A stretch of DNA of 64,000 bases from an uncultured Anaerococcus sp. (GTDB taxonomy: Bacteria; Bacillota; Clostridia; Tissierellales; Peptoniphilaceae): NCBI RefSeq assembly GCF_943912385.1, contig NZ_CALTTY010000002.1, forward strand, positions 1 through 64,000. The letters run 5' to 3'. The notes beneath the pieces are model-generated. The model ran no database searches. It was not told the origin of the DNA and worked only from the letters and a program-made list of their open reading frames with translations. This document shows positions 35,619 to 45,991 of the stretch, one piece after another (positions within the stretch are counted from its first letter, which is position 1; each line of letters begins with the position of its first letter). Both the position numbers and the translations under genes were made by a program.

Positions 35619-35954
35619 TCAATTCTCTTTACCCTTCCTCTTTTTTATATCTTCCTTTATTTCAGACCTATTTAAAAATAAGTAGACAAAGAGGTAAAAG
35701 ATTAGATCTTTTAAACTTGGTAGGTCTTTAGTTGTTAGGCATAGTTTTAGAACACAATAGGGCATAGTAAAGACTATAAATTCAAAGATGTAGTAGGAGA
35801 TAATCCTATCTTTGAAAAAATTACTAGCCTTAACCTTATCTAAGAAGCTGTCATTAACAAGGTAATATAAAAGGCAAGTTATTAACAGGACCAAAAGGTT
35901 AAAAATCCAGATATGATTATCAAAATAATCTTTAATTTGATTTAAAAAACTCAT
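35619..35954 (-). CDS. Small membrane protein after engB
   Basis: A 111-aa protein with three hydrophobic segments (about 14-32, 48-68, 82-95) and a basic tail (KEDIKKRKGKEN). AGGGGAAAAT precedes the ATG. It starts 8 bases after the engB stop and is likely the last gene of that operon. No recognised family or function. Confidence 0.6.
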   Translation of the reverse strand: MSFLNQIKDYFDNHIWIFNLLVLLITCLLYYLVNDSFLDKVKASNFFKDRIISYYIFEFIVFTMPYCVLKLCLTTKDLPSLKDLIFYLFVYLFLNRSEIKEDIKKRKGKEN

Positions 35955-35962
35955 ATTTTCCC

Positions 35963-36553
35963 CTACTGTGCATTTATTATTACTTCAACCTGCTCTTCTA
36001 GGACGTCCTTGTTGTGTTTAGTCTCTGAGGAGTAGGCGAAGATTAGACCTTCGTCTTCTATTTCTAGTTTTTTCTTGATCTGGTTGATATGTTTTTGGAT
36101 ATGACCTTTTTTTATCTTGTCAAACTTGGTTGCGATTACAAAGCCCATAAAGCCATTTTCCCTAATCCACTCATACATCTGCTTATCTAGGGCAGTTGGT
36201 TCGTGGCGGATGTCTACTATTAGAAATACCTCTTTTAGGTTGTCCCTGTCGTGGAGGTATTCATTGATTAGTTTATCCCATTTGGCCTTTTCTGCCTTAG
36301 AAACTCTTGCAAAGCCATAGCCAGGCAGATCTACTAGCCTAAACTTATCATTTACCCTATAGAAATTTATAGTCCTAGTCTTGCCTGGTTTGGAGGATGT
36401 TTTTGCGATAGACTTTCTATTTGAAAATGAATTTATAAAAGAAGACTTGCCGACATTGGACCTGCCCACAAAGGCTATTTCAGCAAGTCCGTCATTTGGC
36501 CACTGGGACTTAAAACCTGCTACCTGTTCAAGTTCTATTTTCTTAATTCTCAT
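35963..36553 (-). CDS. engB: Ribosome biogenesis GTPase EngB/YsxC
   Basis: A 196-aa TRAFAC GTPase that helps assemble the large ribosomal subunit. P-loop GRSNVGKS at residues 30-37, switch region KPGKTRTINFYRV, G3 DLPGYG, G4 ATKFDK, and the ending EEQVEVIINAQ. Full length for the family. It overlaps the lon stop by 4 bases (ATGA), a translational coupling commonly seen for lon-engB in Firmicutes. Confidence 0.96.
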   Translation of the reverse strand: MRIKKIELEQVAGFKSQWPNDGLAEIAFVGRSNVGKSSFINSFSNRKSIAKTSSKPGKTRTINFYRVNDKFRLVDLPGYGFARVSKAEKAKWDKLINEYLHDRDNLKEVFLIVDIRHEPTALDKQMYEWIRENGFMGFVIATKFDKIKKGHIQKHINQIKKKLEIEDEGLIFAYSSETKHNKDVLEEQVEVIINAQ

Positions 36554-38880
36554 ACAAGGGCTCTTTCTATGACTTCTGAGACATTTGAAACTGGGATGAA
36601 GTTAATCTTGTCTCTGATTTCCTTGTCTATATCTTCTGTGTCACGCTCGTTATCTTTTGGAATAATTACATTTTTTATCCCGTAAGCATAGGCTGCAAGA
36701 GCCTTTTCCTTAAGGCCACCGATAGCAAGGACATCACCTGTAATTGTAACCTCACCTGTCATGGCCAGGTTGTTTTTCACCTTCTTACCTGTAAGGGCTG
36801 ATGCTATGGCTGTGGTCATAGTAATACCTGCTGATGGGCCGTCTTTTGGAGTAGCCCCTTCTGGTACATGGACATGGATGTCCTTATCTTCATAAAACTT
36901 ATCCTTGATACCAAGCTTATCTCTATTTGACCTAATATAGACTATGGCAGCCTGGCCTGATTCCTTCATGACATCGCCAAGAGACCCTGTAAATTCTATA
37001 TTACCCTTACCTTCCATGACATTAGTTTCTACAGTTAGAATGGTTCCTCCAACTGGGGTCCATGCTAGACCATTTACAACACCCACCTTATCTTCTTTAG
37101 AAATATGGTCGTCAATAAACTTTTCACGGCCTAAAAATTTCCTGTAATTTTGCATGGTGACCCTTACTGTTTCTTTACCTTGAAGGATTTCCTTAACTGC
37201 TCGCCTGCAAGTTTTACCTATTAGTCTTTCAAGTTCTCTAACTCCTGCTTCCCTAGTATAGGACTTGATTATCTTTTCTAGGACATTATCTGATATAGAA
37301 AATTCTTCATCCTTAAGCCCAGTATTTTTCATTTGTTTTTTAACTAGGTATTTTTTTGCTATATTTAACTTCTCACTTAGAGTATAGCCAGATAATTCTA
37401 TGACTTCAAGCCTGTCAAATAGGGCATCTGGAATAGAATTTATGTCGTTTGCTGTGGTTAGGAAAAATACATCAGATAGGTCAAAGGGTATATCTAGGTA
37501 GCGATCGATAAACTTATCATTTTGTTCTGGGTCAAGGACTTCAAGAAGGGCACTTGATGGGTCCCCCCTAAAGTCTGACCCTAGTTTATCTATCTCATCT
37601 AATAGGAAAACTGGGTTTTTGGCACCAATACGGTTTATATTTGTAATCACACGTCCCGCCATGGATCCTACATAGGTCCTCCTGTGTCCCCTTATTTCTG
37701 ATTCGTCTGTAACCCCACCCAGTCTCATTGAGATAAATTCACGGTTTAGGGCACAGGCAACAGATTTTGCGATAGATGTTTTACCCACTCCTGGAGGTCC
37801 AACTAGGCAGATTATAGACCCTCTTACAGACTTATTTTTAATCTTAACTGCAATTGACTCTAATATTCTTTCCTTGACGTCTTCAAGACCGTAGTGGTCT
37901 TCATCTAGGATTTCTGAAGCCTTTTTAATATCTAGGCTTTCCTTTGACTTCTTATTCCAAGGTAGGTCGACTACAAAGTTTAAATAGGATGAAAGGACAC
38001 CGTAGTCTGGACTCATCTCTGGTATAAGGTCAAGCCTATCTAGGTCTTTTTCCAAAGACTTTCTTGATTCCTTGTCAAATTTTATCTTCTTTATTTTTTT
38101 CCTAAGCTCGTCTACCTCGCTTTCACCCTGGCCAGTTGTTGTAGATAATTCTTTTTTTAGAACATCCATCTTCTCCCTTAGATAATATTCCTTCTGGGAC
38201 TGGTTGATATTGTCTGTGACTTCTTTTTCAATTTCAACACCCAAGTTTTTAAGGTCTATCTCCTTATTTATTATCCTGTGGACAAGCTCCATCCTGTCTT
38301 TGGCGTCTAAGGTTGATAGGATTTCATAGTACTCTTTTGGAGCTAGGTCTAAGTGGTAGGTGATTAGGTCTACTAGTCTGTGATAGTTTTCAAGCTCGGT
38401 CATACCGTAGGCTATTTCATCTGGTAGGTCATCGTTGATATTTGAGTATTGCCTAAAGTCATTTATTAGAATCTTTCTTAGGGCTTCGAGAGTGTCAGTT
38501 TTTTCCTCATTTTCTTCTATATATTCGTATTTTTCTATGACACTCCTTAGAAAACCTTCTGCCACCTTAACTTCCTTAAGCCTACCAAGACCTATCGCTT
38601 GGACGAAGACTCTCACATCCCCATTTGGTAGGGGGAAGGTTTCTTTGATTTCTGCTACTATCCCAACCTCGTGGAGGCCATCTTTCTTTGGATTATCATC
38701 AAAGATATCAAATTGGTTGGTTAAGAATAACTCTTCATTGTTTAATTTTGCATTTTCAACAGCATTTTTTGATATAGACCTTGCTGAGTCAAAGTTGAGC
38801 ATAGTAGTAGGCATAACCCAGTAACCCCTTAGGGGAATTAGGGGAATATTTACTTCACTTATCTTATAAACTTCGTTCAT
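36550..38880 (-). CDS. lon: ATP-dependent protease Lon (endopeptidase La)
   Basis: A 776-aa hexameric protease for damaged and regulatory proteins. N-terminal substrate-binding LON domain (1-200) and coiled region to about 300; AAA+ module with Walker A GPPGVGKT at 361-368 and Walker [11 protein letters not shown]-terminal peptidase with the Ser683-Lys724 dyad (KDGPSAGIT and GGLKEKAL). Standard domain order and length. It is separated from clpX by a terminator-like hairpin and is coupled to engB downstream. Confidence 0.97.
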   Translation of the reverse strand: MNEVYKISEVNIPLIPLRGYWVMPTTMLNFDSARSISKNAVENAKLNNEELFLTNQFDIFDDNPKKDGLHEVGIVAEIKETFPLPNGDVRVFVQAIGLGRLKEVKVAEGFLRSVIEKYEYIEENEEKTDTLEALRKILINDFRQYSNINDDLPDEIAYGMTELENYHRLVDLITYHLDLAPKEYYEILSTLDAKDRMELVHRIINKEIDLKNLGVEIEKEVTDNINQSQKEYYLREKMDVLKKELSTTTGQGESEVDELRKKIKKIKFDKESRKSLEKDLDRLDLIPEMSPDYGVLSSYLNFVVDLPWNKKSKESLDIKKASEILDEDHYGLEDVKERILESIAVKIKNKSVRGSIICLVGPPGVGKTSIAKSVACALNREFISMRLGGVTDESEIRGHRRTYVGSMAGRVITNINRIGAKNPVFLLDEIDKLGSDFRGDPSSALLEVLDPEQNDKFIDRYLDIPFDLSDVFFLTTANDINSIPDALFDRLEVIELSGYTLSEKLNIAKKYLVKKQMKNTGLKDEEFSISDNVLEKIIKSYTREAGVRELERLIGKTCRRAVKEILQGKETVRVTMQNYRKFLGREKFIDDHISKEDKVGVVNGLAWTPVGGTILTVETNVMEGKGNIEFTGSLGDVMKESGQAAIVYIRSNRDKLGIKDKFYEDKDIHVHVPEGATPKDGPSAGITMTTAIASALTGKKVKNNLAMTGEVTITGDVLAIGGLKEKALAAYAYGIKNVIIPKDNERDTEDIDKEIRDKINFIPVSNVSEVIERALV

Positions 38881-38898
38881 TTTTGCCTCTCTTCGTTA

Positions 38899-38930
38899 TA
38901 AAAAGGGAAATGACTCGCATTCCCCTTTTT
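38899..38930 (-). terminator. Terminator-like hairpin between clpX and lon
   Basis: AAAAAGGGGAATG pairs with CATTTCCCTTTTT on the minus strand. It may attenuate transcription from clpPX into lon rather than stop it fully. Confidence 0.65.
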
Positions 38931-38933
38931 GAC

Positions 38934-40145
38934 TTATTTCTTCACATATTTTAATTTACTATGGTCATCGATAGATTCTTTATTCACAATTACTTCTTTG
39001 ATCTCTTCCCTGGATGGGATTTCATACATCACATCAAGAAGGAGGTTTTCTATAATTGTCCTAAGGCCCCTGGCTCCTGTCTTTTGCTCATAGGCTTTTT
39101 TAGCAATCTCAGCTACGGCCTCATCTTCGAAATCAAGTTTCACATCATCAAGGTCAAAGAGCTTTTGGTATTGTTTGATCAGGGAGTTTTTTGGTTCCTT
39201 TAGTATCTTTACCAGAGCGTCCTCATCAAGGGCATCAAGACTTACTACTATAGGCACCCTTCCTATAAATTCAGGTATGAGGCCGAATTTTAGTAAATCT
39301 TCGGTATTAACCATGGATAGGTCAGTCTTATCCCTATTTGAGATGTCTGCCCCAAAACCAATAGTCTTATCTATCTGCCTTTGCCTTATTATATCGCCAA
39401 TTCCTTCGAAGGCACCGCCTAGGATGAATAATATATTTGTGGTGTCAACCTTTATATATTCTTGAGATGGGTGCTTTCTGCCACCTTGGGGTGGGACATT
39501 GGCTTCTGTACCCTCTATTAGTTTAAGAAGGGCTTGTTGGACACCTTCTCCGCTTACGTCACGGGTTATAGATGGGTTTTCGCTCTTTCTTGTAATCTTA
39601 TCTATCTCGTCAACATAGATTATACCAAGTTCTGCTGCCTCTATGTCGTAGTCAGCTGCTTGGACTAGTTTTAAAACTATATTTTCTACATCCTCACCAA
39701 CATAACCTGCTTCGGTAAGGCTTGTAGCATCTGCTATGGCAAATGGAACATTAAGCTTTCTGGCAAGAGTTTGAGCAAGGAGGGTCTTACCTGACCCAGT
39801 TGGTCCAAGCATTAAAATATTTGATTTTTGTAATTCAACTTCAGAATCTTCTTCATTGCTGGTAATTCTTTTATAGTGGTTATAGACTGCTACAGATAGG
39901 GTCTTTTTGGCATCTTCTTGCCCTATGACGTAGTTGTCTAGGTAGGCTTTTATATCCATTGGTTTTGATAGGTCAAAATCATGGTCGAAGCCAACAACAC
40001 CTGGATCTTCTTTGATAATTTCAGAGCAAAGATCTACACATTCATTACAAATATATCCGTCTGCTCCTGCTATTATCCTTTTTACTTGGCTTGCGTCCTT
40101 ACCACAAAAAGAACATCTTACCGTACTTTTTTCCATGTCTGCCAT
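38934..40145 (-). CDS. clpX: ClpX unfoldase subunit of ClpXP
   Basis: A 403-aa AAA+ ATPase that unfolds substrates and feeds them to ClpP. N-terminal zinc-binding domain with Cys11, Cys14, Cys33 and Cys36. Walker A GPTGSGKT near 115, Walker [10 protein letters not shown], the RKSEN pore-associated loop and the IGF-type ClpP contact ([10 protein letters not shown]) are present. Family-typical length. It begins one base after the clpP stop, so the two are co-translated. Confidence 0.97.
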   Translation of the reverse strand: MADMEKSTVRCSFCGKDASQVKRIIAGADGYICNECVDLCSEIIKEDPGVVGFDHDFDLSKPMDIKAYLDNYVIGQEDAKKTLSVAVYNHYKRITSNEEDSEVELQKSNILMLGPTGSGKTLLAQTLARKLNVPFAIADATSLTEAGYVGEDVENIVLKLVQAADYDIEAAELGIIYVDEIDKITRKSENPSITRDVSGEGVQQALLKLIEGTEANVPPQGGRKHPSQEYIKVDTTNILFILGGAFEGIGDIIRQRQIDKTIGFGADISNRDKTDLSMVNTEDLLKFGLIPEFIGRVPIVVSLDALDEDALVKILKEPKNSLIKQYQKLFDLDDVKLDFEDEAVAEIAKKAYEQKTGARGLRTIIENLLLDVMYEIPSREEIKEVIVNKESIDDHSKLKYVKK

Positions 40146-40146
40146 C

Positions 40147-40743
40147 TTACTTATTACTTTCTATAACTTTATCTATCAGGCCATATTTTAAAGCCTCGTC
40201 TGTTGTCATGGCAAAGTCCCTGTCAGTATCTCTTTCTATAGTCTTCAAGTCCTTACCAGTATTTTCTGATAAAATCTTATTGAGCCTTGATTTAATCTTA
40301 AGGATTTGCTCGGCTTGGATAACTATGTCTGATGCTTGACCTTGGGCTCCGCCTGATGGTTGGTGAATCATGATATTGGAGTTTGGTAGAGAGAATCTCT
40401 TGCCCTTGGCTCCTGATGATAATAATACCGCCCCCATAGACGCAGCCTGGCCTATACAGATTGTAGATACATCTGGTTTTATATAGTTCATGGTGTCATA
40501 GATTGCAAGACCACTTGTTACTACCCCACCTGGAGAGTTGATATAAAAATGTATATCCTTATCTGGGTCTTCGCTTTCCAGGAAGAGAAGTTGGGCGATA
40601 ATAATATCGCTTACTTCATCACGTACTTCTCCAGATAGGAAAATTATCCTATCTTTTAAAAGTCTTGAATATATGTCGTAGGCTCTTTCGCCTCTATTTG
40701 TTTGTTCAACGACAGTTGGTACTAAATAATTTTTAGCTAACAC
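40147..40743 (-). CDS. clpP: ClpP protease subunit
   Basis: A 198-aa serine protease forming the ClpP barrel. Catalytic Ser102 in GQAASMGA and His127 in MIHQPSGG are visible; the Asp lies further along. [20 protein letters not shown] is a standard family segment. It is followed by clpX with a one-base gap and preceded by tig, the classic tig-clpP-clpX-lon order. Confidence 0.97.
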   Translation of the reverse strand: MLAKNYLVPTVVEQTNRGERAYDIYSRLLKDRIIFLSGEVRDEVSDIIIAQLLFLESEDPDKDIHFYINSPGGVVTSGLAIYDTMNYIKPDVSTICIGQAASMGAVLLSSGAKGKRFSLPNSNIMIHQPSGGAQGQASDIVIQAEQILKIKSRLNKILSENTGKDLKTIERDTDRDFAMTTDEALKYGLIDKVIESNK

Positions 40744-40782
40744 TGTGTCTCCTTTCTGGGAAAATCCCTTGGAAACTGCCTA

Positions 40783-42132
40783 TTAGTCTTCTTTTTCTTC
40801 CTCTTTAGAGCCCTCTTCTACATGTTTGTGGTATTCTTCGTGAGGAAGGGCCTTGGCCTTTGATGCAAGCAGTTCTACAGCCTTTCTTCTCTTGATGTTT
40901 TCAATTAGGGTATCATCTGATACATTTTTAGAGAAGATTTCTTTGAATATTTCAAGGTCATCAATACCGTAGTTTTTAGCAGTTTCTTGTAGTTCTTCTT
41001 CTTTTTCTTCGTCTGATACTTCGATATTTTCTTTTAATGCTACTTCGTCAATTACGAGGTTAGCCCTAACTCTAGCCTCAGCTTGCTCTTTGTATTGGTC
41101 ACGGATTTGGTTCATATCCATACCTGTAAGCTCGATATATTGGCTTAAGGTAAGACCCATGCCTTGAAGTCTTTGGTCTAGGTTTTGTAATTCGTAGTCG
41201 ATTTCTCTGTTAACTAAACTCTTTGGAGCGCTCACTTCTGATTTATTAACAAGAGCTTCTACAGCTTGGTTTTCTATCATGTTTTGAGCGTATTGCTTTT
41301 TATCATCAGCAAGTTTTTCTCTAAGATTTTCTTTAAGTTCATCTAGAGTGTCGTATTCTGAAATGTCTTTAGCGAATTCATCGTCAAGTTCTGGGAGTTG
41401 TTTTTCTGTGATAGAATTAAGTTCAACAACAAATTTAGCATCCTTGCCTTGGAATTCTTGGGCTTGGTAGTCTTCTGGGAAGGTTACATTTACATCAAAC
41501 TTATCTCCTACTTCATGGCCTATAATTTGATCTTCGAAACCTGTGATAAAGGTGTTTGAACCGATTACTAGATCATAGTCTTCAGCTTTTCCGCCTTCAA
41601 ACCTTTCCCCGTCTAGGTAGCCGTCAAAGTCAATGTTTACTGTGTCATTTTCTTTTACAGGTCTGTCTGTAACTTCAACAAGTCTTGCGTTTTCTTCAAG
41701 TTGTTTGTTAAGTTCTGCTTCAATATCTTCATCTGTAACTTCTTCTGATACTTCTTCTATTATAAGCTCGTCATAATTACCAAGTTCTGGGTGTGGTTTT
41801 GTTTCAACTTCTACCTTAAAAGTAATATCCTTACCTTCTTCGATATCATCAAGGTCTACAGATGGTTGGTCGATTACTTCAAGGTCTAATTCTTCTACTG
41901 CCTTTTCGTATGGCTCAGGGAATACTATTTGAATAGCATCATCGTAGAAAATCTCTGGACCATACATTTTTTCAAGAACTCTTCTTGGAACATGACCTGG
42001 TCTGAAACCATCAATCCTGTATCTCTTTTTATTTCTCTTATATACTGTGTCGGTCGCTTTTTTAAAGTCATCATAAGCAACGTCAAATTCAAACTTTGCT
42101 ATGTTATTTTCGTGTGATTTTAATTCTGTCAT
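40783..42132 (-). CDS. tig: Trigger factor chaperone
   Basis: A 449-aa ribosome-associated folding chaperone and prolyl isomerase. Ribosome-binding signature YRIDGFRPGHVPRRVLEK (G-F-R-x-G-x-x-P) near residue 40-57, FKBP-type PPIase domain with VNIDFDGYLDGERFEGGKAE near 165, then the long helical C-terminal arms. An acidic EEGSKEEEKED tail closes it. A possible promoter gap of only 40 bases separates it from cca. Confidence 0.96.
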   Translation of the reverse strand: MTELKSHENNIAKFEFDVAYDDFKKATDTVYKRNKKRYRIDGFRPGHVPRRVLEKMYGPEIFYDDAIQIVFPEPYEKAVEELDLEVIDQPSVDLDDIEEGKDITFKVEVETKPHPELGNYDELIIEEVSEEVTDEDIEAELNKQLEENARLVEVTDRPVKENDTVNIDFDGYLDGERFEGGKAEDYDLVIGSNTFITGFEDQIIGHEVGDKFDVNVTFPEDYQAQEFQGKDAKFVVELNSITEKQLPELDDEFAKDISEYDTLDELKENLREKLADDKKQYAQNMIENQAVEALVNKSEVSAPKSLVNREIDYELQNLDQRLQGMGLTLSQYIELTGMDMNQIRDQYKEQAEARVRANLVIDEVALKENIEVSDEEKEEELQETAKNYGIDDLEIFKEIFSKNVSDDTLIENIKRRKAVELLASKAKALPHEEYHKHVEEGSKEEEKED

Positions 42133-42172
42133 TTCATCCTCCGTGTACTTTTCTACTCATTGAAATAATATA

Positions 42173-43513
42173 CTACTCATATCTTTGTCTATCAAGCCTT
42201 GCTCTCAATATCCTTGCAAGGTTAAGTAAAGTCTTTCTATCGTTTGATAAATCTTCATAAAAGACAGCCTTTTCGATTTCTTTTAAGATTTTTCCAAGAC
42301 CCGGGCCTTCTTTGATTCCAAGCTCAATTAAGTCCCTACCATCTATAGCAAGGTCACGTCTTGATAAGACTGGTTTTTCCTCTAATATGTCTTTTAATAG
42401 ATTCCTTCCCCTTTCGATATTTTCTGTATCCTTATTCACTGTGGCAAGGATGTCTGCTTCTTGGAGGTCAAAGAGCCTCTTTAGGTTTTCTTCCCCCAGC
42501 TTTCTTAAAAGCCTTCCTACAGATTTTTTTGTGTATGTATTGGCCGAGTCCATGTGGCGGCTTATTAAAAAACCCACATCTGCTATTATCTTTTTAGGAT
42601 ACTTAAGATCTTTTAACCTTTTTTCCGCCATATCCTTTGAGACTTTATCATGGCCAAAGAACCTACCATTAGCTTTTTCATCTAGGAAAAAAGTAATGGG
42701 TTTCCCCACATCGTGAAAGAGGGCAGCAAGCCTTATTGTAAGGTCAGCTCGTGTGTTTTCTAAAACCTTCATGGTGTGGTCAAAGCAATCTAAATAATGG
42801 TGTGGTGAGTGCTGGTTAAATCCAACCATGGTTTTAACTTCTGGCAGAACTAGCTCTAAAAGCTCAAGCTCATCTAAAAGCCTAATCCCCTTAGCAGGAT
42901 TTTCCGATAAGAGAATCTTATCAAGCTCTCTTCTTTGCCTTTCCTTAGAAATATAAGCTAGGTTAGTCTTATTTTCTTTGATGGCAGCTTTAAGGTAAAA
43001 ATCAATTTCAAAATCAAACCTTGCGGCAAAGCTTACTGCCCTTAGGGCTCTGAGATAGTCGTCTCCTATCCTTTCATAGGGATTACCAACAGCCCTTATA
43101 ATCTTTTTTTCTAAGTCAGCCCTTCCCCCATGGGGATCTATGACCTCACCTCTTCTAATGGCCATGGCATTTATAGTAAAGTCCCTCCTTTTAAGGTCGT
43201 CTTCTATCTTATCAGAAAATTCAAGCTCTGATGGCCTTCTCTTATCATTATAAGCACCCTCGGTCCTAAAGGTGGTAATCTCATAATCTTTTCTATCTGC
43301 TACGAGCTTTATAGTCCCGAAGGCCCTGCCCACATCTATGGTCGTAAAATCTTTAAAAACTTCCTTTATATCATCTGGTCTGGCTTTTGTCGCTATATCT
43401 ATATCTGAAGCAGTCTTATCCATCAATTTATCGCGGACAAAGCCTCCCACCAAATAAGAAGGAAAACCCGCTTCTTCAAGTCTTTTAAGGACTTCTTCTT
43501 TAGTTATCATCAT
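42173..43513 (-). CDS. cca: CCA-adding tRNA nucleotidyltransferase
   Basis: A 446-aa class II nucleotidyltransferase that adds or repairs the 3' CCA of tRNA. Head domain YLVGGFVRDKLM with catalytic DxD in ASDIDIATK; RRDFTINAMA; then HHYLDCFDHTMKVLE and LFHDVGKP, an HD domain that in some members has 2',3'-phosphatase activity. It overlaps the cdaR stop by 14 bases, with start ATGATG within it, and no strong ribosome site, so it depends on coupling. A poly(A) polymerase activity cannot be ruled out from sequence alone. Confidence 0.88.
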   Translation of the reverse strand: MMITKEEVLKRLEEAGFPSYLVGGFVRDKLMDKTASDIDIATKARPDDIKEVFKDFTTIDVGRAFGTIKLVADRKDYEITTFRTEGAYNDKRRPSELEFSDKIEDDLKRRDFTINAMAIRRGEVIDPHGGRADLEKKIIRAVGNPYERIGDDYLRALRAVSFAARFDFEIDFYLKAAIKENKTNLAYISKERQRRELDKILLSENPAKGIRLLDELELLELVLPEVKTMVGFNQHSPHHYLDCFDHTMKVLENTRADLTIRLAALFHDVGKPITFFLDEKANGRFFGHDKVSKDMAEKRLKDLKYPKKIIADVGFLISRHMDSANTYTKKSVGRLLRKLGEENLKRLFDLQEADILATVNKDTENIERGRNLLKDILEEKPVLSRRDLAIDGRDLIELGIKEGPGLGKILKEIEKAVFYEDLSNDRKTLLNLARILRARLDRQRYE

Positions 43514-44495
43514 CTGTCGATTCTTTACCCGTCTTTGCTTGCTTTTGGACCTCTATCTTATAGGTAACTACGTTATCCCCATCATAAACCTTAACTCCTT
43601 CAGGCAGGTCAAGTTTTATCTCTCCTGTCTTTGATGACCTAATATAACCTGCTATTAAAGTCTGGGTAGGAATTGACTCTATATCTCTAATAGTCTGGCC
43701 AGGCCCCTTGATTATAACTGTTTCTGGAGATACAGCTCTTAGAGTCTCTATATAGCCATTTGCTATATCACCCCTGACCTTTAAGTCTACCTTTACCTTT
43801 TTTGTTTCATAAACATAAAAGGATACATTGACATCCTTGTGATTAAGACTTGCACCTTCGACATTCGCGCCTTGCTTATCTAGGATCTTTAGGTTAACAT
43901 TGTGGATTTTCCCATCTAGGTATTCAGCATCGTCAATATGGGCCTCTATCCTATCAACCTGGTTGATAATAGACTCCGGACCCTTAATCCTTATTTCTTT
44001 AGGTTTTTGCTCATTTACTTCTACAATCTTTCCGTCCTTGAGCTTATCATTTATTACGATATTAACAGGGGCTGTCTTTTCTACAATCCTTTGGATATTT
44101 AAATTAATCTTATCAGGATCGACGTGGTCGAAGGAAATACCTGACGGTGTATCAATTTTTACATCCACAGACTTAATCCCATCTTTGGCATCACTAACAT
44201 TAATCGATGCTTGGATATCACCGGGCTTTAGGCTAAGGATATTATCCCTAGACCCTGTTAGTCTTACATTTACAGAACTTATATCATCCTTACTTACGAT
44301 GGTATATCCCCTATCTTCTAACTTGTCCTGGTTTTGAATAATAACCGGTATATTTCTAAAGGTCCTGTTGGTTGATGGGTTAGTCGAACTTGTGACATAG
44401 GTCCACATAAAGATTGCAACTATTATAGAAAGGATAATAAGTTGCCTATCTCCACTATAATTTAGTTTTTTAAGCCTTTCTAAAAACCTATTCAT
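43500..44495 (-). CDS. cdaR: CdaR/YbbR-domain regulator of c-di-AMP cyclase
   Basis: A 331-aa protein with one N-terminal membrane helix (LIILSIIVAIFMWTYV) and three to four extracellular YbbR repeats, seen as recurring VNVRLTGSRDNI, KIRIKGPESIINQVDRI-like and SPETVIIKGPGQTIRDI segments. CdaR proteins bind CdaA and tune c-di-AMP synthesis. It overlaps cdaA by 8 bases. In this genome no glmM follows; cca does. Confidence 0.9.
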   Translation of the reverse strand: MNRFLERLKKLNYSGDRQLIILSIIVAIFMWTYVTSSTNPSTNRTFRNIPVIIQNQDKLEDRGYTIVSKDDISSVNVRLTGSRDNILSLKPGDIQASINVSDAKDGIKSVDVKIDTPSGISFDHVDPDKINLNIQRIVEKTAPVNIVINDKLKDGKIVEVNEQKPKEIRIKGPESIINQVDRIEAHIDDAEYLDGKIHNVNLKILDKQGANVEGASLNHKDVNVSFYVYETKKVKVDLKVRGDIANGYIETLRAVSPETVIIKGPGQTIRDIESIPTQTLIAGYIRSSKTGEIKLDLPEGVKVYDGDNVVTYKIEVQKQAKTGKESTDDDN

Positions 44496-45279
44496 CTTCT
44501 TCCCTCACTTCTGTAAGCTCATTTCTTAATCTAATCCTTAGAGATTCCTCATCAAAATACCTATTAATCACACCGTTTTCTGCTATGGAAATATTTCCTG
44601 TCTCCTCTGATACAATTATTACAACAGCATCACTCTTTTCAGTCATACCAATCGCTGCCCTGTGCCTAGTGCCAAGTTCCTTAGAAATAGTATTTGAAGA
44701 AGAAAGTGGCAGGTAGCAGGCTGCAGCTGCTATGGTATTTTCTCTGATAATAACCGCCCCATCATGGAGGGGAGTATTGGGTATAAAGATATTTATAAGA
44801 AGCTCACTTGATATGTCTGCATTAAGGCTAGTTCCTGATTCTATGATATCATTTAGACCAACCTGCCTTTCGAGAACAACAAGGCCCCCGATCTTTTGCC
44901 TGGAAAGAGAGCTCATGGCAAGGACAAGTTCGTTTATAGAATCCTCATCACTCTTATTCCTATCACCAGAAAAAATCGACCTCCCCCTACCAATTCTTTC
45001 AAGTCCAGTCCTAAGCTCAGGCTGAAAGACAACTATGATAAATACCAAGGAGACAGTTAAAAACTGATTCATAACCCAGGAAACTGTGTTGATATTTAAC
45101 ATATCTGCAATTGAAGCAAATATGAGAACAAAAATCAGCCCCTTTAAAACCTGCTCGGCCCTGGTATTTTTCAAAATAGAGAAAAGCTTGTAAACAACAA
45201 AGGCAATTATTGCAATATCAACAATATCCGTAACCCTAATAAGCATAAGACTAGTAATAAAATTATCTAAAAATTTCAT
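44488..45279 (-). CDS. cdaA: Diadenylate cyclase CdaA
   Basis: A 263-aa membrane enzyme that makes the second messenger c-di-AMP from two ATP. Three N-terminal helices (about 10-85), then the DisA_N cyclase domain with TPLHDGAVII (DGA motif) and KELGTRHRAAIG (RHR motif), both essential for catalysis. I place the start at 45277-45279, six bases after GAAGGG; an ATG two codons earlier has no spacing to that site. First gene of the cdaA-cdaR-cca run. c-di-AMP controls osmolyte and potassium balance in Firmicutes. Confidence 0.94.
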   Translation of the reverse strand: MKFLDNFITSLMLIRVTDIVDIAIIAFVVYKLFSILKNTRAEQVLKGLIFVLIFASIADMLNINTVSWVMNQFLTVSLVFIIVVFQPELRTGLERIGRGRSIFSGDRNKSDEDSINELVLAMSSLSRQKIGGLVVLERQVGLNDIIESGTSLNADISSELLINIFIPNTPLHDGAVIIRENTIAAAACYLPLSSSNTISKELGTRHRAAIGMTEKSDAVVIIVSEETGNISIAENGVINRYFDEESLRIRLRNELTEVREEDE

Positions 45280-45991
45280 GGTCATCCCTTCAAAAGTTTT
45301 TTTACATATATATTATATAGTACTTTATTTGAGAGCTTTTTACAGGAAATATTCTCCAAAAAAATAGTCCAGGAATACTGGACTATTAGCGTCAACAAAC
45401 CTAATTTATTAATGGGTTTGTCGACACTCAAAAATCGTCTTATGATTTAGTGAATTTTCAATCTATATGTAAGATGTAAGCTAAAATTATATGCTAATAA
45501 TATTCTACTTAAGTTATTTAATAATTTATGATATACTTTTTTATAAAACAAGAAGTAAATACTTGCTTGGAGAGTATAAACTATAGAAGTATATAATTTA
45601 ATAAAAAATTAAGTAATATATATTCTTAATCCTGTCTATATCCACTAGTAAAATACTGTAAGAAAGATAAAGTAACTATATGAGAATAAACTTATACATT
45701 AAACTATATTTGTATATCAGTCTAACAATATGATTCTTATCATGTTTATCTCAATGCTATTAGTACAAATAAATATGAGTGATTGATAGTTTTATAAAGT
45801 TAATAATACAGACACGGGTTTAAATCACCAATTTCTAATAGTACTAATGAAGAGTTAATAATTTTTCCAAATTATATACTCGAAAATAGTAGCAAATCTT
45901 AAACTAGTAATTTTACATTGTTTTTTCAATAATTATAAAGTTTAGATATTTATAATACCTACATTGATAACATTTTTATTTCGAGGAGTTT
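45280..45991. other. Long AT-rich non-coding gap at the left border of the sigma-54 island
   Basis: About 710 bases with no gene. The left end holds the cdaA promoter region (a TATAAT on the minus strand near 45316) and two hairpins. The remaining 45430-45970 is very AT-rich, with scattered weak promoter-like sequence and no clear sigma-54 or sigma-A site. It marks a change in base composition. Confidence 0.5.
45358..45387 (-). terminator. Terminator-like hairpin upstream of cdaA
   Basis: AATAGTCCAG and CTGGACTATT, with TTTTTTT following on the minus strand. No minus-strand gene lies upstream, so it probably insulates cdaA or is a remnant. A second weaker hairpin, GTCAACAAACC with GGGTTTGTCGAC, follows at 45391-45424. 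Confidence 0.6.
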
